Notes: generated by a model from the sequence alone, not told the origin. Shown: positions 22,271 to 34,694, counted from the first letter of the stretch. The stretch: 64,000 nucleotides of DNA from Pararge aegeria (GCF_905163445.1 NC_053181.1:7564001-7628000); one strand, 5' to 3'. Numbers and translations are program-made.

Positions 22271-24419
22271 TCCCTCATGAGGAAAAAGAACTGTGGCCAG
22301 CAGTGCGATTTTCATTATTCAAGAATTAAAAAAAAAAATTTAAACCTGTGACAAAACCCATTAAGGTACCCTATGCTACGGGGGGCTCAGACTTAAAATA
22401 GATAGGCATAGATAAATTTGGTTTTTAAATTACACAAGTATGCGTGTAATGTAATAATGTAATGAGTTCTTAATAATAATTATCCCTTTTATTGTTATTA
22501 TTATATCATAAAATTCACTTTAAAAGAAGTGAAATAAAAAAGTGATCAGAAAAGTAAATTAAAAAAGTACTCCTAATGCGTTGAAAAACAATGTTCTTGC
22601 CGTTAAATTGCCTTATTGTCTAGCTATGTGAGTCTAAAGTACCAGGGTAGAAGGAAACATAGGGTATGTTCCTACTCGCGCAACCGGAGGGGTCAACTTC
22701 TTACGATTTTATTAACTCCTAATAATGAACATTTAAAATTTTCCAAATTATGTTATTTTTGAATGAATTAATTAAATTACGGATTTGTCAAAAAGATCAT
22801 TCGATTTGTTGTGATTTGTTATTTATAAATAATTATTTCTAATATAAGAAAAAATATTCTGGAGAAATCAAAAAAGATATATAGATAAAATCATAAGAAA
22901 TAATTAAAAAAGAATATTTATTGGCGTCATCAACTCGAAGGTTTTCCATTTGAAAACACAGTCTTAAAAACAAGTATAGGTTTATACACAGAGTACTTCT
23001 GTATAAACAGAAATAGAGTACATTCTTCAATAGCTTTTAACGATTCCATCTGATGAACTCAAAATGTAACATTAGAACTTGTAACGTGACTACAGCCTAA
23101 AACCACGCTACATGCCCTTAGTGCTATGCAGTTAATTAAAACCCAATATTGTCTAACCAAAATTGATTGCTAGCAACCGCTCGTCGAGTTTAATCAGCCT
23201 TCGCGACGAGGACAAAGCTCGCGCCACTTGTTAAACAAAGTGTTATTTGTATCTCCATATTGTCAGGGATTATAGCCAAAATAATAATCCTTAAAGGGCA
23301 AATATAATAATAATAACAATAACGTTTAATTCAGATAAAAATCCATAGCTACAACAATAACAATTATCTTATTTACTATATTCTACACTAAAATTGGTCA
23401 AACCTATAAATAATACAAAATTAGGTATCTCCTAACTAAGGTAAGTACCCTCTTGAGCACTTTGCGTGTACCAACCCAGTCCCCATAAAGGGATTTTCCA
23501 ATTTTAATATAATGTGCAGTGAAATAATAAAATATTAAAGCGATTATTTTATAGACTCGTCGTTCAGGCATTTTATTCGTCGCTCAAGACAACGTATTTT
23601 TTAAACATTGGGCAAAAAGTGTACCAGATTCCAAACATGAAATAATATAAAATAGTTGAATATTAATTGTAATTAAATTTATTCTAATTTTAATTCTAGA
23701 TTTTAATTAATTACTGTTGTTTTTTTTTCTTTATTTACTTTTTTTAAAATCTGAGTGTCTTTTATATTTATTTTATGTTAACCTCTCAATTTTGTATATG
23801 GCTTCGACCTGACATATAATGATTTTACTTTTATTTACTTTAATTTTTTATACTTCTACGGTGAATGGATAGGTTTCCAATTTCAGGTTTCTTGGACATT
23901 CGTGCAATTATTTCCCTATTCTAACTATTCACGAGATCACTCGAAAAGAGTATTATTTTTTTCAGCATCTAGGTATACCATGAAGGCTGGCCTCGTGAAT
24001 CGAGATAGGATAATGACGGTGGCATAACATAGAGTGACAACGGGTATCCGACTGACCCTGGAGTCTGGCTTGATCGATTGACATCCATGAGGAAGACTTA
24101 TCTTCAAAACGATTAATCAAGCCTTGCTCATTTTAAAATAAGGCTAAAGCTCAGAGACCTGGCTACTGGTAGAACTCAGGTACGAAAGCCTACTTCGAAA
24201 ACCGCTTTCAACTTGGCCTAAGTCACAGGAAGTCTTATTGGTGCTATAGTGGTTGATAAGACGTAAGTAGTTTAACATGAAAGAAAAATCACAAATTTAA
24301 CCGTGTTGATGATTTTTATAAGCGTTTTAATATGGCAATGCACTAACATGTTAGTTCATAGAATTAAGTTAAACTGCCGATGGATGATGGAGGATGTTCT
24401 GTAACGTAAGTTCAATCAA
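22271..24419. other. No gene seen; about 2.1 kb
   Basis: AT-rich. It includes a GC-richer patch at 23160-23240 ('gctcgtcgagtttaatcagc') and 'aatattaataat' style runs. No repeat family or gene recognised. Confidence 0.6.
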
Positions 24420-24685
24420 GTATTAATTAAATATACTACGACAATACACACTTCGCCACCTAGCCCCAAAGTAAGCGTAGCTTGTGTCATGAGTACTAAG
24501 ATAGATATCTGATGAATATTTTTATGAATATAATACACATAAATACGTATAATATACAGATAAACACCCAGACACTGAAAAACATTCATGTTCATCACAC
24601 AAACATCTCCAGTTGTGGGAATCGACGGCCACGGCCTTGGACGCAGAAAGCAGCTGCGCCAACAGGCTGTCGAATTACTAGCAAC
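24420..24685 (-). repeat. SINE-A, minus strand
   Basis: 'actacgacaatacacacttc', 'ccccaaagtaagcgtagctt', 'cactgaaaaacattcatg' and the reversed head 'ccagttgtgggaatcg' all match the other SINE-A copies. The head is partly scrambled ('acggccacggccttggac'). Confidence 0.8.
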
Positions 24686-24689
24686 CCAC

Positions 24690-25305
24690 CCCGGCTTCGC
24701 AAGGGTGCAATGTATGCAAGTGTATATGTAATTTAAATTTGTTCTTTAGGAGTTTGAATATCGCACCCACCACTCGCCCTGCCCCCGCTTTTAAAATCTC
24801 TAATAACCTCTGAGATATAAATTTTAATGATATGTTGTAAAATACAATTCAATTTCACATCAAATGAAGACCTTATATAATTTATTTAATTATATAAGTA
24901 ATAATACTGTATTGTTTAAAACAGTTTAGTAAAAATAAAACGAAAGAAAGATAACAATGGTTACTGTGGTTCTTTGGTAGTAAACATATACCATCACGGA
25001 TTTTTTTTTAGACCTTTGAAGGTGTACAGTACTGTAATACATTATTTTGATCCACCTAATAGGGTTTAGCCAGCGTTTGAAATGTAAGCGCAAAAAACTT
25101 AGTTTATTTACATCAGAAACTCTAAAATTATCGATGTTTTTCTACTATATTATATGTGTATTATATATACAAACCTTCAGGAATCAATTTACGGGTATCT
25201 ATAAAAAAACATCAAAATCCCTTGCGTAGTTTTAAAGATATAAGCATATATAGAGACAGATAGACAGCGGGAAGTGACTTTGTTATATAATATGTAGTGA
25301 TAGTG
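24690..25305 (+). mobile_element. Repeat with 'ccccggcttcgca' start
   Basis: Begins 'accccggcttcgcaagggtg' and ends with 'gacagcgggaagtgactttg' and 'atatgtagtgat'. From general knowledge these two modules bound a common lepidopteran non-autonomous element. The interior is AT-rich with no coding. It starts immediately next to SINE-A. Confidence 0.55.
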
Positions 25306-26404
25306 TAAGTAATAAAAAGCGAATGTAATGATTTAGGCACAATGTTCATCAATTTTAGAATACCAACGACGTAAAACTACGAGTAGGTGTTAGATACATA
25401 ACAAAAGCAACTAAAATTGCAACAACGATCAATTCACATTATCCAAATGAGAGCACAGCAATATCTGAAAGTTAGTGCTGTTAAGAGCAATATTTTATCA
25501 TGACAGTGACTGTGCAATGGATGATTTGTAACAACTGTCCGTGATAAGTTATTTATACTGTACTTTGATATAAGATAGTTTCTAATTAAGTTCGACAGTT
25601 TTAACATAAATTATGCATCGATTAAGAGAATTGCACACATAATTGCATTTTCATTTCCACTAAGCTTCATTACTTACTGTAGAAAATAGCTAAATACTTA
25701 ACAAAATAAATAATATTCCCACGTACCTACGCAGTATATATTACCCGTTGATTTGTATTATAATAAAGGCAAACGAAGGATGGCTTTTGTAATGTATTTC
25801 CTAATAACCTTTTTCTAGGACAATTACTCAATAGAGAGTCCCTGCTAATTCAGTCGATAATCCGAATTTTTGAAAGAAAAAAAAATCATTTTTGGTATTA
25901 CTAATAACAAAGCTAGAAAGTTCGCTTTTTATTTGTATGTTTCACGTGCATTTGATAGTTAAATTCTTAATGAAACTTATAAGGATATTTAACTAAGATC
26001 TTTAGAAGCCAGTCATGCAATACATAGAACGCTTAGAGAAATCGAATATGTACCTTGCGCCAGGCGTTGCGGTGAGCCTTAGAATATAAATACAGGCCAT
26101 GAACAATCTGGGCTCCGGCAGAAACGATTTGGATGAATTTATTTATTTGGCCCTGGAATAGCCCCATATTTTAAACTTATTAGAAACTTCACAAATATGA
26201 GTAGGTTTGAATGTGTATGGAAAAATGACCTTGAAATTTATTTCTGCGATAGTAGAAAGTGCAGTATCATTGTAGAAATTGTAATATTTAACATAAAGAT
26301 CGATGCACCTGATTTTTTTTATTTGTATTTATTTTTTAAACAGAGTACATGAATTATATTATATATGCTCAATGTTTAAAATTTACGTATACAAAAGTTT
26401 TTTC
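25306..26404. other. No gene seen
   Basis: AT-rich unique DNA with only short open frames. Confidence 0.6.
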
Positions 26405-26535
26405 ATTCGCCACAGAGTCTATGAGCGTCCGGGCGAGAGCGGACAGTGGTACTTACGGGCTCCTTGCATGCTCCGTCAAGTGTGGCTCTGTTGATAAGCG
26501 ATGGTTTTTCACTTACCATTAGGTGGACCATCCGC
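26405..26535 (+). repeat. Rep-V, uninterrupted copy
   Basis: 'gggctccttgcatgctccg', 'aagtgtggctctgttgat' and 'ttaccattaggtggaccatc'. It aligns with 47040-47290, where the same sequence is split by a MITE, and so acts as the empty site for that insertion. Confidence 0.6.
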
Positions 26536-26625
26536 TAGGTAGGTTTAGGTCTAAAGACATTTATTCCCATAAAAAGACCTAAGTCACTTACATAGAAAAC
26601 TTAGTTTTCTATAATAAATTAATAC
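26536..26625 (-). mobile_element. LINE-H 3' end only
   Basis: 'taggtttaggtctaaagac' then 'atttattcccataaaaagac' and 'ctaagtcacttacatag' match the tail of the 17688-18885 element in the same orientation. No coding part. Confidence 0.75.
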
Positions 26626-26819
26626 ACTTCCCCATTAGACTAAACTAAATTCAATTTTACTATTATCTACTCATTCAATGTATTCGTATTTAAATTTATT
26701 GGTATTACTTAATATATAAGAAGCTAATTTAGTTTTGATAATTTCGGTCCATTAATAAACACAAAAAAATTAAATTACCTTTAAATGTTTGAGTTTAGTC
26801 TGGTTGAGAAATTTGTGTA

Positions 26820-26915
26820 CGAACTCCTTGGCGCATTAGAGGTATTATGGGAATTTATAATTTCTGAATTTTCTATGGCTCGTGGTGGGAGCGCCAAGCG
26901 ATTTAGAACATAGCT
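26820..26915 (+). repeat. SINE-B fragment
   Basis: 'gggaatttataatttctgaa', 'ttttctatggctcgtgg' and 'agcgccaagcgattta' follow SINE-B order; both ends are lost. Confidence 0.45.
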
Positions 26916-28009
26916 TTTTAAGATCTATTTAACATTTGATAAAATCTTCGAATTTAGAGTATATATAATATTTAAATTCTGTTCTGACGGTTATTTTGAG
27001 TGTGTCTAACCGAAGCCTTATTTATTCGAAAGTTAAAATCTACAAGCAGTTTGTATGAATTGTGATTAGACAATATTTGATTTCAATTAACTGCACCATT
27101 GTTTGTTTGTGTTACTACGAATTATAAACCGTTTATGTTGCGGTAAATAAAGGCTTAGTAAAGTGGTTAAAGTAAAAGACCCGTCTATTAATAATATTAT
27201 AATTGTTTCGCACCTACAGGATAGTATTAAATACTTAAAGAGCTCCAGGAGGGTGTCGGGTTAAACAAGGTTATTGAACCCTTAATAAGAAAAACCCTTG
27301 TTTTTAAACTAAACTAAACAGTTTTTATGACTTTTTTATGAATTTAAAATGCATATAAAAAAATCGAATTTGAACCTGCGACTCTCTGGCAATCGCGGCC
27401 TGGCCTTTAATTTTTATGATTTGGCCAAAGCAAACAACAAATCATTTTTTACGTATGCCATCAAGACTTAGACCAAGTTGAGTGCGGGTCTTGAGACCTA
27501 ACCAGGGCTGTTCTTCTTAAGAAGCTCGGTCTCTAAATGTACCCACCCTTATTTAGCTCTCGCCATATTTTGCCTTATTTATTTTATTGCCACCAGTCGC
27601 GGATAACACCTGCACGTGTCTTTCTTGAACGTCCAGCGGAAGTCCGATTCTGAATCACTTCCATGAGTGACGATATCTTCCACCAAAGCGATGCAACTGA
27701 TCTAACTACCGCACTAGAAACAATGTACGGGTTACATTATAGCACATTTTTCTGCTTGGTAAAGAGATGATTAGAATCGGTCTTGTAATTTCGAAGCCCA
27801 TTCGGTACAAACAAACAAACAAAAAATCTTTCCTCGTTACTATATTAGTTTAAAAGTATGAATTTAATTATAAGCAGTAGAATTATCCTTTGAGGATGTG
27901 CAATTGTTACCACTATACCTTGTACACTAAATTACAAAAAAAATGTTATTTATAAATATTCATAGCAACTTTTTTGTGAAAAATATCCAACATACGCTCA
28001 GTTATGGGA
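26916..28009. other. No gene seen; possible SINE head near 27365
   Basis: 27365-27415 reads, on the minus strand, 'gtcgcaggttcaaattcg', a B-box-like motif that could be a SINE head. The rest is unique AT-rich DNA with a (caaa)n run at 27811-27824. Confidence 0.45.
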
Positions 28010-28235
28010 AATAAAACGGCCGATCATCGAGTACCGGCAATAAAATGAAACGGTGAGGTCGTATGACGCTAAAAACTGAAAACTTGTTAAGCTTGCAAAA
28101 CGACTGACTGGTTAAAGCGAACACGCCAATTCTATAAAAATACTATTCCATTACCTCTTTGCTTTTGTAACGAATAGCTTGTTTCGAGGAGTTCTTTAGT
28201 GAACCCTGCTGTAGCATATTTGAAGCCTTTTCCTC
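28010..28235. repeat. Diverged duplicate Y1
   Basis: Aligns with 29455-29680: 'catcgagtaccggcaataaa' versus 'catcgagtaaccgtaataaa', then 'gcaaaacgactgactggtta' versus 'gcaaaacgaccgagtcgtta', then 'cgaatagcttgtt' versus 'cgaatagttgttc'. Same orientation, about 1.45 kb apart. Neither copy keeps an open frame shared with the other. Confidence 0.6.
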
Positions 28236-29454
28236 AACTTTATAAGCCTTATGGAGTTTAATAGGTAAATGAAAACTGCTCTTTTGCAAAAGCGGTGGTA
28301 CTTAAACATTACCATAATACACCAGTAATCTCTATAAAGAACGAACCATAAAAGCCTACTGTTTGATATTCGGTGTGTTTAAGTTTATATATTTAAGTAA
28401 ACTTATTTTAGCTTCATGATCTATCTGCGTGGTTTTTGTTTCGGTAGGAAAGGTTATAGTTTTTAAAGGATACTAATGCATTACGGAGAGGAACGGTGCT
28501 AATTTCAGACTCCCCACAATCCTACAATGGTGTTCTTACTCATGGTCTAGTGCACACAAACGCGATCTAGGGATCAACGCTACATTCTAAATTATGTGGA
28601 TAATAATATAGATATTTATTTTGAATCCTTACTATTCTAACTAATTTATAAATGCTTTATATGAGACGATATAACTTAATGCGATTTTGCGGTTGCTTCT
28701 TTAATCTATTAAATAAAATTCTATTGTGTTTCTACGGTTTAAATAAATAATCTACCAATCTTAATGAAATTATGCTTCAAAATTATCCCTAACTGAAAAG
28801 GTCATAATATTTTATAAACAGTGTGTATTTTGCCCGAAAATTGAAAAATACCTATTTTTTTTAAATTAACTATACATTAACGCTAGTGAAGCCGCTCGCA
28901 AAGCTAATTTTAAAATATAATTTAAAATGTTTTAAAACTAGCTTGATGATTTCTTTAAATAAGAAACATGAGTTCTAAACGTATTATTGTTCATGAAAAA
29001 ATCTCATTAAAAGAACAACAAATATTTTTTGTGTATGTTCGGGTACTCCGAACTCCGGCTATGAATTTTTTTTTGTTCAGGGATTATTTTGAAATGATCC
29101 AATTTGAATTTCATATCGATCTGACGAAGACATTGGAGACAGAAAACGGACCTTTTGAGAAAATTACAGCAATCAGCCTCAATTGCTGCTATGGTAGAAA
29201 TATATTTTGATTACGCAATCAAACAACTTAAAATCACTCCCTTACGGTTGCGTTTACGAAGAAGTATTCAGTAAGAATATCGGGTTGCACAAATTTTTTT
29301 AAATCTTGTTATGATTCAATATTTGGTTTATGTGCAACTGTTGCATTACAGACATTTTTAAACATCGAAATCGGTCGCCATAATGCGTTTACCAACGGGC
29401 AATATCAAATTGTTTTTAATATTCGTTTCTCAACCTAAAAATGATTGAACATAC
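28236..29454. other. No gene seen
   Basis: AT-rich unique DNA between the two Y duplicates. The plus-strand frame at 28968-29210 has no domain or splice context. Confidence 0.55.
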
Positions 29455-29680
29455 AAAGCTTTGAAAAAGCGGCGATCCATCGAGTAACCGTAATAAAATA
29501 AAACACTTTGTACGTATAAAAGCAAAACTGAAATATTGTTAAAAATTGCAAAACGACCGAGTCGTTAGAGTGAACATGGCATTTTAAAAAACACCTTATT
29601 CCACAAGGTACTTTAATCTTATGCAACGAATAGTTGTTCCAAGTGAGTCGTAGAGTTTTTAAGCTGTTATTAGTATTTAC
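29455..29680. repeat. Diverged duplicate Y2
   Basis: Partner of 28010-28235. Its minus-strand open frame (29435-29626) is not preserved in Y1 and is therefore unlikely to be coding. Confidence 0.6.
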
Positions 29681-29849
29681 CTATTTTTCCTTTGCAAATC
29701 AAAAGCTTCGAGCGATCTATGTGATATATTTGGAAAGAATAAAGGTTTAAAAGGTTTGTGCTTTGGGTGCATATAAAAAAAAAATGGCGCAATTTGGTAT
29801 GTTGATGGACGGGCGTAGGTCTCAACTTTTAAAGGTATTAAAATTAGCG

Positions 29850-29903
29850 AAGTAAATACTAAAAGAGAAATTTCGGAGAAAATTTCTCTTTTAGTATTTA
29901 CTT
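29850..29903. repeat. Perfect hairpin, 24-bp arms, 6-nt loop
   Basis: Left arm 29850-29873 and right arm 29880-29903 are exact reverse complements, separated by 'cggaga'. The arms begin 'aagtaaatactaaaag'. No mismatch over 24 bp makes this stand out in otherwise unique DNA. Confidence 0.95.
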
Positions 29904-30499
29904 GTACTGTAACGTGACTGTAACTTGACGCAACTTAAGACCATAACATTAACACTGAAAAGTTTTGTGTGACTCCAACTTTAATCCCTTGACAAAGAAC
30001 GATATTTTCTTATATTAGACAGTCGCATTTATATAAGTTATATTCATAAACAGTTCTTCGATCCACGGTTCTCTGATACAATCATAAAATCATCTTTATG
30101 CGATCTCCGAACATTGCCGCTCCCATAGGACTTTGTCACAATGTTGTTTTTTACGAGCTGAGTGTAAAATCAAGTGAAGGTGTGCTCGGTTTATTCTCTC
30201 AGTGACTCGCCATACTTTATTATGATTTGGCCGCTCCATTCGAATACTAATAAAAATTTTTGAAATGATCCGTGAATAATTTATTTGGTTACGTCTTGTT
30301 TTCAAGTTTCAATGTTTTACACACTATTGAAGAAAGGCGGACTTTTGTTTAGAAAATAATTCTGAAATATTTATGTTGAAGTGACAATAACTAACAAACA
30401 TTACTCCAGAGTGATGTTCGTTTCGTTCGTTCGTCGAAAACGTACACTGGAGCTCACTAGGGGTTCAGATAAATAATGCGCAGGAAGACTTAGTTTTGA
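29904..30499. other. No gene seen
   Basis: Unique AT-rich DNA with a 'ttcgtttcgttcgttcgtcg' run at about 30419. The minus-strand frame 30096-30305 has no recognised domain. Confidence 0.55.
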
Positions 30500-30760
30500 A
30501 TGCATTTGTTTCGTTTTCTCCTTTTATTATTAAATTGATTATTAAATTCCTTATTGCACATACAAAAACAAAAAAACAAACACATTAAAAAATAATAAAA
30601 AACTAGTTTAGGTGTGCAAAGGCGGTCTTATTGCTAAAGCGATCTCTGCCAGACAACCTTTGGCGAAAGTAGTTCTTATAAGGAACGGGTTGCCACTAAA
30701 AATGTATTCCTACATAAAAATATTGCAAACTAAACTACATGTTATATAATACTACACATA
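30500..30760 (-). mobile_element. LINE-G 3' end
   Basis: On the minus strand: 'aaaggttgtctggcagagat', the short hairpin, 'aagaccgcctttgcacacc', then 'tgtgcaataaggaat' and A-rich sequence. No coding part remains. Confidence 0.75.
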
Positions 30761-31789
30761 TTTTATTTATAAGTATTATATATAACAAATATTTTTCATA
30801 CATATTATAATAATAAACTACATACTATAACGCTACATACATAAAAAATATTTTTCAAACGACTTTTAAAAAGAGGCAAGGGTTTTAATATTTTCTTTAC
30901 AAATTGTTTGCAAAATAAATGTCTTATCAGGAGTTAGATAGCAATTTATTTGCAACGTAAGTTAAATGGTGCAAGCAGCGTTCAACAAGAGCGTGCTATA
31001 AAATTTCTTCGAGTGTTACTAGTTTTCGGCTAGATTAGTGTTGTTTGTGTGTGGTGTACAGATTGAACTTTGCTCGTATATGCTAAGCAGGTATTGGTTG
31101 TTGTCCCACAAGAGCTAAATTGTCACTTTAGTGACTCAGCACAAAAGTAGTATTTAGAAGTGACAAAAATAATTATAGGAAAGTAACGTTCCTTTTTACA
31201 GATATAAGAAGCCTCTTAAAATGACAAAGGGAAGGCAGACGAACGAACGAACACTAGGGTTGCGTAGGAAGACTTTAAATTCAGAAGCCCTCAAAAAATA
31301 AGTAAAAAACACACGCACTCGAATGTAACGAGCATAACAAGAGCCGTCTGCAGGCAAAATTCACACCACTGGAAAAATTTATAATAGGACTTTGCATTTT
31401 TAAAGTTACGCATATATTTTTCTAAAGAGAAAATAGCTACAATAGCTAGGTTATTTTTTTAGTTTTTCTTTTTGGTTAAGGTCCATACAGTTTATGTATT
31501 TACAAAAAGAAATACTAAAAAAATACATATTATACAATTGCAAATTGGATTAGGTATGAGGAAATGAAAATTCTGCCGTAGCACAGGTGACCGAAGAACC
31601 AAAAGAGTTCAAGAAAGCTACAGAGCTATTAGAATAAAGAAATTAGTTTATTATTGACATTGACATTTTAGACTTTTATTTTTGCTTTTACTGACACCAC
31701 AAACCAAGACTAGATGGAAACGATACATTTCATTGTATTAATAAAATGTAATTTATTTATGAATACAGTCAAACGTATCAAATTTATAC
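30761..31789. other. No gene seen
   Basis: AT-rich. A 'gaacgaacgaac' run lies at about 31241. No repeat family identified. Confidence 0.55.
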
Positions 31790-32060
31790 CTATTCGCCAT
31801 CTCCGAAGAATATCATAAGATCCTCATCAAATTTATATGGGTACACCATAAAGGGCTTATATGTATTAATATCCTCAGCACTCTTACCCTCTTCTTGTCT
31901 CACTGCTGGAGACAGTCCATTTCTCTTATATGAAAGAGGGTATAAGAGCAGACACCCATAATGCCGTTCCAATGCAGGTTGACGACAAAGCATCATATGT
32001 TAGTAAGTATAAGCGCTACCGACAGCTAAACTTACTCACCGAGGTCCAGATCCACACCAG
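31790..32060 (-). other. Weak two-exon gene candidate
   Basis: The minus-strand frame from 31924 down to the stop at 31790 encodes 44 residues ending KFDEDLMIFFGDGE. Upstream lies an acceptor-like 'ctctttcatataag', an exact TACTAAC (31999-32005) and a donor-like 'CTCG|GTGAGTAAG' after 32040, which would define a 115-bp intron. The upstream piece (32040-32066) reads acidic, DYNELSSGVDLDL, in one frame. However, that frame does not join to the long downstream frame; the frame that does gives a different, unconvincing peptide. The upstream piece also abuts the TGATGA end of a SINE. No family recognised. Confidence 0.2.
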
Positions 32061-32084
32061 ACGACAACTCATTATAATCTTCAT

Positions 32085-32375
32085 CATCAACATTTCAATC
32101 CATTACCGGCCCACTACTGGGCACGGGTTTTCTTCTCACAAGGAGAAGGGTTCAAGCTGTAGTCCACCACGTTAGCCCAGTGCGGATTGGCTTTACACAC
32201 CTTTGAGAACATAATTGCGAACTCTTAGGCATGCAGGTTTCCCTATGATTTTTTCCTCCACCGTTAAAGCAAATGATATTTTAATTGCTTAAAACGCACA
32301 TAGGTAACTTATAACTGGGATTCGAACTCGGCCTCCCGAAAGCGAAGACTTAACGACTAGGCTATCACCGCTACA
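32085..32375 (-). repeat. SINE-C, near full length
   Basis: 'attaccggcccactactggg', 'ctgtagtccaccacgttagc', 'cccagtgcggattgg', 'ggcatgcaggtttccc', 'cttaaaacgcacatagg' and the reversed head 'gggattcgaactcggcc' plus 'cgactaggctatcacc'. The best copy of this family in the window. Confidence 0.85.
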
Positions 32376-32499
32376 CTCTCGTCGACTACTTATTAAATCT
32401 GGACTGTTAAAGTTATTTTTTAAACAGAAAATAATATAATAATAATAATCTATCCTAAAACATATATCATAAATCAAACGTTTTGTCTCCTAATATAAT

Positions 32500-32745
32500 T
32501 GTATTACTAATATTAATTTATTGTAATTAAGCTTTAAATATTTACTTTTAAAGGTTTATATTAACTGACTAATAATTAATTGTAAATAATTTATAAGAAT
32601 GACTTTTTTACATTTTAATGCATGCTGTGATAACCTGTAAATAGTTGAACATTTACTATGTGACTCATTCCAAAAAAAAAGCAAGTTTTAATGTATCTAC
32701 TGTTTGTTGTCCTTTATAAATAAATAAATAAATAATGAAAATTAA
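32500..32745 (+). mobile_element. LINE 3' end with (aaat)n tail
   Basis: T-rich 3' UTR-like sequence ends 'gttgtcctttataaataaat' plus further AAAT units. This is the form of a non-LTR tail, but it lacks the LINE-G core, so the family is uncertain. Confidence 0.45.
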
Positions 32746-32844
32746 AAATTAAAAAAAAAAATTATGTAGACCTTATCTTTTTTTTGTCATGTAGACCTTA
32801 TCTCAGGCAGCTATGAAGCATTGATACATTTAACATGTTAACAC

Positions 32845-32945
32845 TAATGTAAGGTGATGGTGATAACTGCATTCGTTAACTTAAAAACCGTTCCGAACGC
32901 GCCCTGGTCTAAGAAGACCCCACAACAAACTTAGCCAGGTTAAAA
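32845..32945 (-). mobile_element. LINE-T fragment
   Basis: 'gtgatggtgataactgcatt', 'ccgaacgcgccctggtctaa' and 'cccacaacaaacttagccag', a middle piece of the LINE-T 3' end. Confidence 0.65.
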
Positions 32946-34694
32946 TCGATTTAGATATCCTTAATCTATCCTGGACTGGTTGTTCGTATGAAAACATATT
33001 TACTGTCAATTAATAAAGAATGACTTCAATTGATACACCCTATAAAGATAAGCGTAATTATCGTTCAAACATACCTCATACATCTGACTACAGACTGAAT
33101 GAAGGCTTCTTTTTTTAAATGAATGAAAATTCAAATACTCCGCCACGGCCCTCACAATGAAATTTAACCTATAATTGCATTACATTAGTATTTTGCATTT
33201 TTAAATCGCTCATATGAAGGGAAAGCACAATGCATGTAGGTACTAGGTGCACGCAAACATCCCCAATCGAAATTGCAAATTTGTGCAGGGGCTGCTCCGG
33301 TTCGTTAGCGACTTGTGTTTACGCGTTACCATCAGCCTAGGGTTGTCACCAACCGCTAATTGAAGCAGATTTACTTTTCGATTTGATTGAATTAGCAAGT
33401 CATATTGCTATGCTAATGACCTCACTTTGGAAATTAAGGGCAATCTAAAATTACATTTGGTATTCAACAAAAATAAATGAAATTATTCTGATTAAAATTT
33501 TGCTTGTCTATCTACAGTATTATACCTATACTTTGAATCTATTGCTTAGATTTTTTTTAATTCTTAACAATAATATAATAACAAAAATAAATCTTAAAAA
33601 AATGTACTAAAAAACATCCACTTCTCTGCTTGCGGGACTTCTGAAAGACCAAACAATTCGCCAATTAAGAATAGTGGAAGCACTTTTAGTTGTTTAATAA
33701 ACCAAATACTTTTATCTTAATACTAAACTTTTCAGAGATCGCACTAAAAACGAGCTTACGGCACTAAGAATAGTTTTCTTTCTTCTATGTTTATAAAAAA
33801 ATTACGCAGAAACGGTTTTTTATTTAAACTAAAATGAAATACATTTTAGAAATCTACTTAATTAGACATTTTATTTAAAACCACACTATACTATATATAT
33901 TAAATAGTAATCAAGGTAGGAGGACTTTAGTCCCAAAAAAAAATCTGCTCAGCTGTTATTAAGTTTAGCCGAGACAACAGACAAATAATAACAGATTTCA
34001 AAGCAACCGTATTTAAGGCAGTTATTGTACATATTATATGAAATTTTATGAAATAATAATTATGTGCTTAAAACAGATAATTATTTCGTAATGGCAGATA
34101 GAAACTTAATTAATTAATTTGCAAAAATGTATAGTTAACTGGCACAATTAAGCTTAACAATCAGCAGACTATGTTAAAATATCTATCACTAAAAATGATC
34201 TTATATTTTGACAACAAAGGCTATTATTAAGAAAGATCCATCTCATGAAATAATGAAGAGTGACGAGCTCTTAATAAACTGTCAGATCATAGCGCTAATA
34301 AACCTTCCCACCTCTTTATACAGGTATTATTATTAGGTGTTCTATTATGAAGTTGTTTTATCTTTTATAAAACTTTTCTTCAGTAAATTTCTTACGAGAA
34401 TTTCATCGTGGCAGTTTGTTTTCAAAACTAAAGATATTTTCAAGCCATTAAAACTGTGCAGAAGTTCGCAACGATTAAAACTATGTTCTTGTAGTTTTAT
34501 TTTATGGAATTTTTTAAGTGCTTCTCTATATCGACCTACATTCTTCGTTTTTACTATAAATACCAAAGAGGATTTTAATTTTCTTATTTTTGTATTGGAA
34601 TTTATTCTGTTCTTAAATAGTTGCATCTTTGCAGTAATTTGTTTAAAATAAAACCTTTTTAACTAGAAATAAGAATACAAATAGAAAGTTGAGC
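32946..34694. other. No gene seen; unique
   Basis: 33220-33430 is less AT-rich and carries a weak third relative (33250-33330) of the X1/X2 motif. Around 34337-34651 both strands are open for about 100 codons, which reflects low stop density rather than a gene. Confidence 0.5.

Noticed and set aside
24416..24736. Open frames on both strands near 24.5 kb
   Set aside because: They lie inside a SINE-A copy.
34337..34651. Overlapping open frames on both strands (104 and 93 codons)
   Set aside because: Both strands are open over the same bases, no domain is visible and composition is low-complexity; low stop density explains it.
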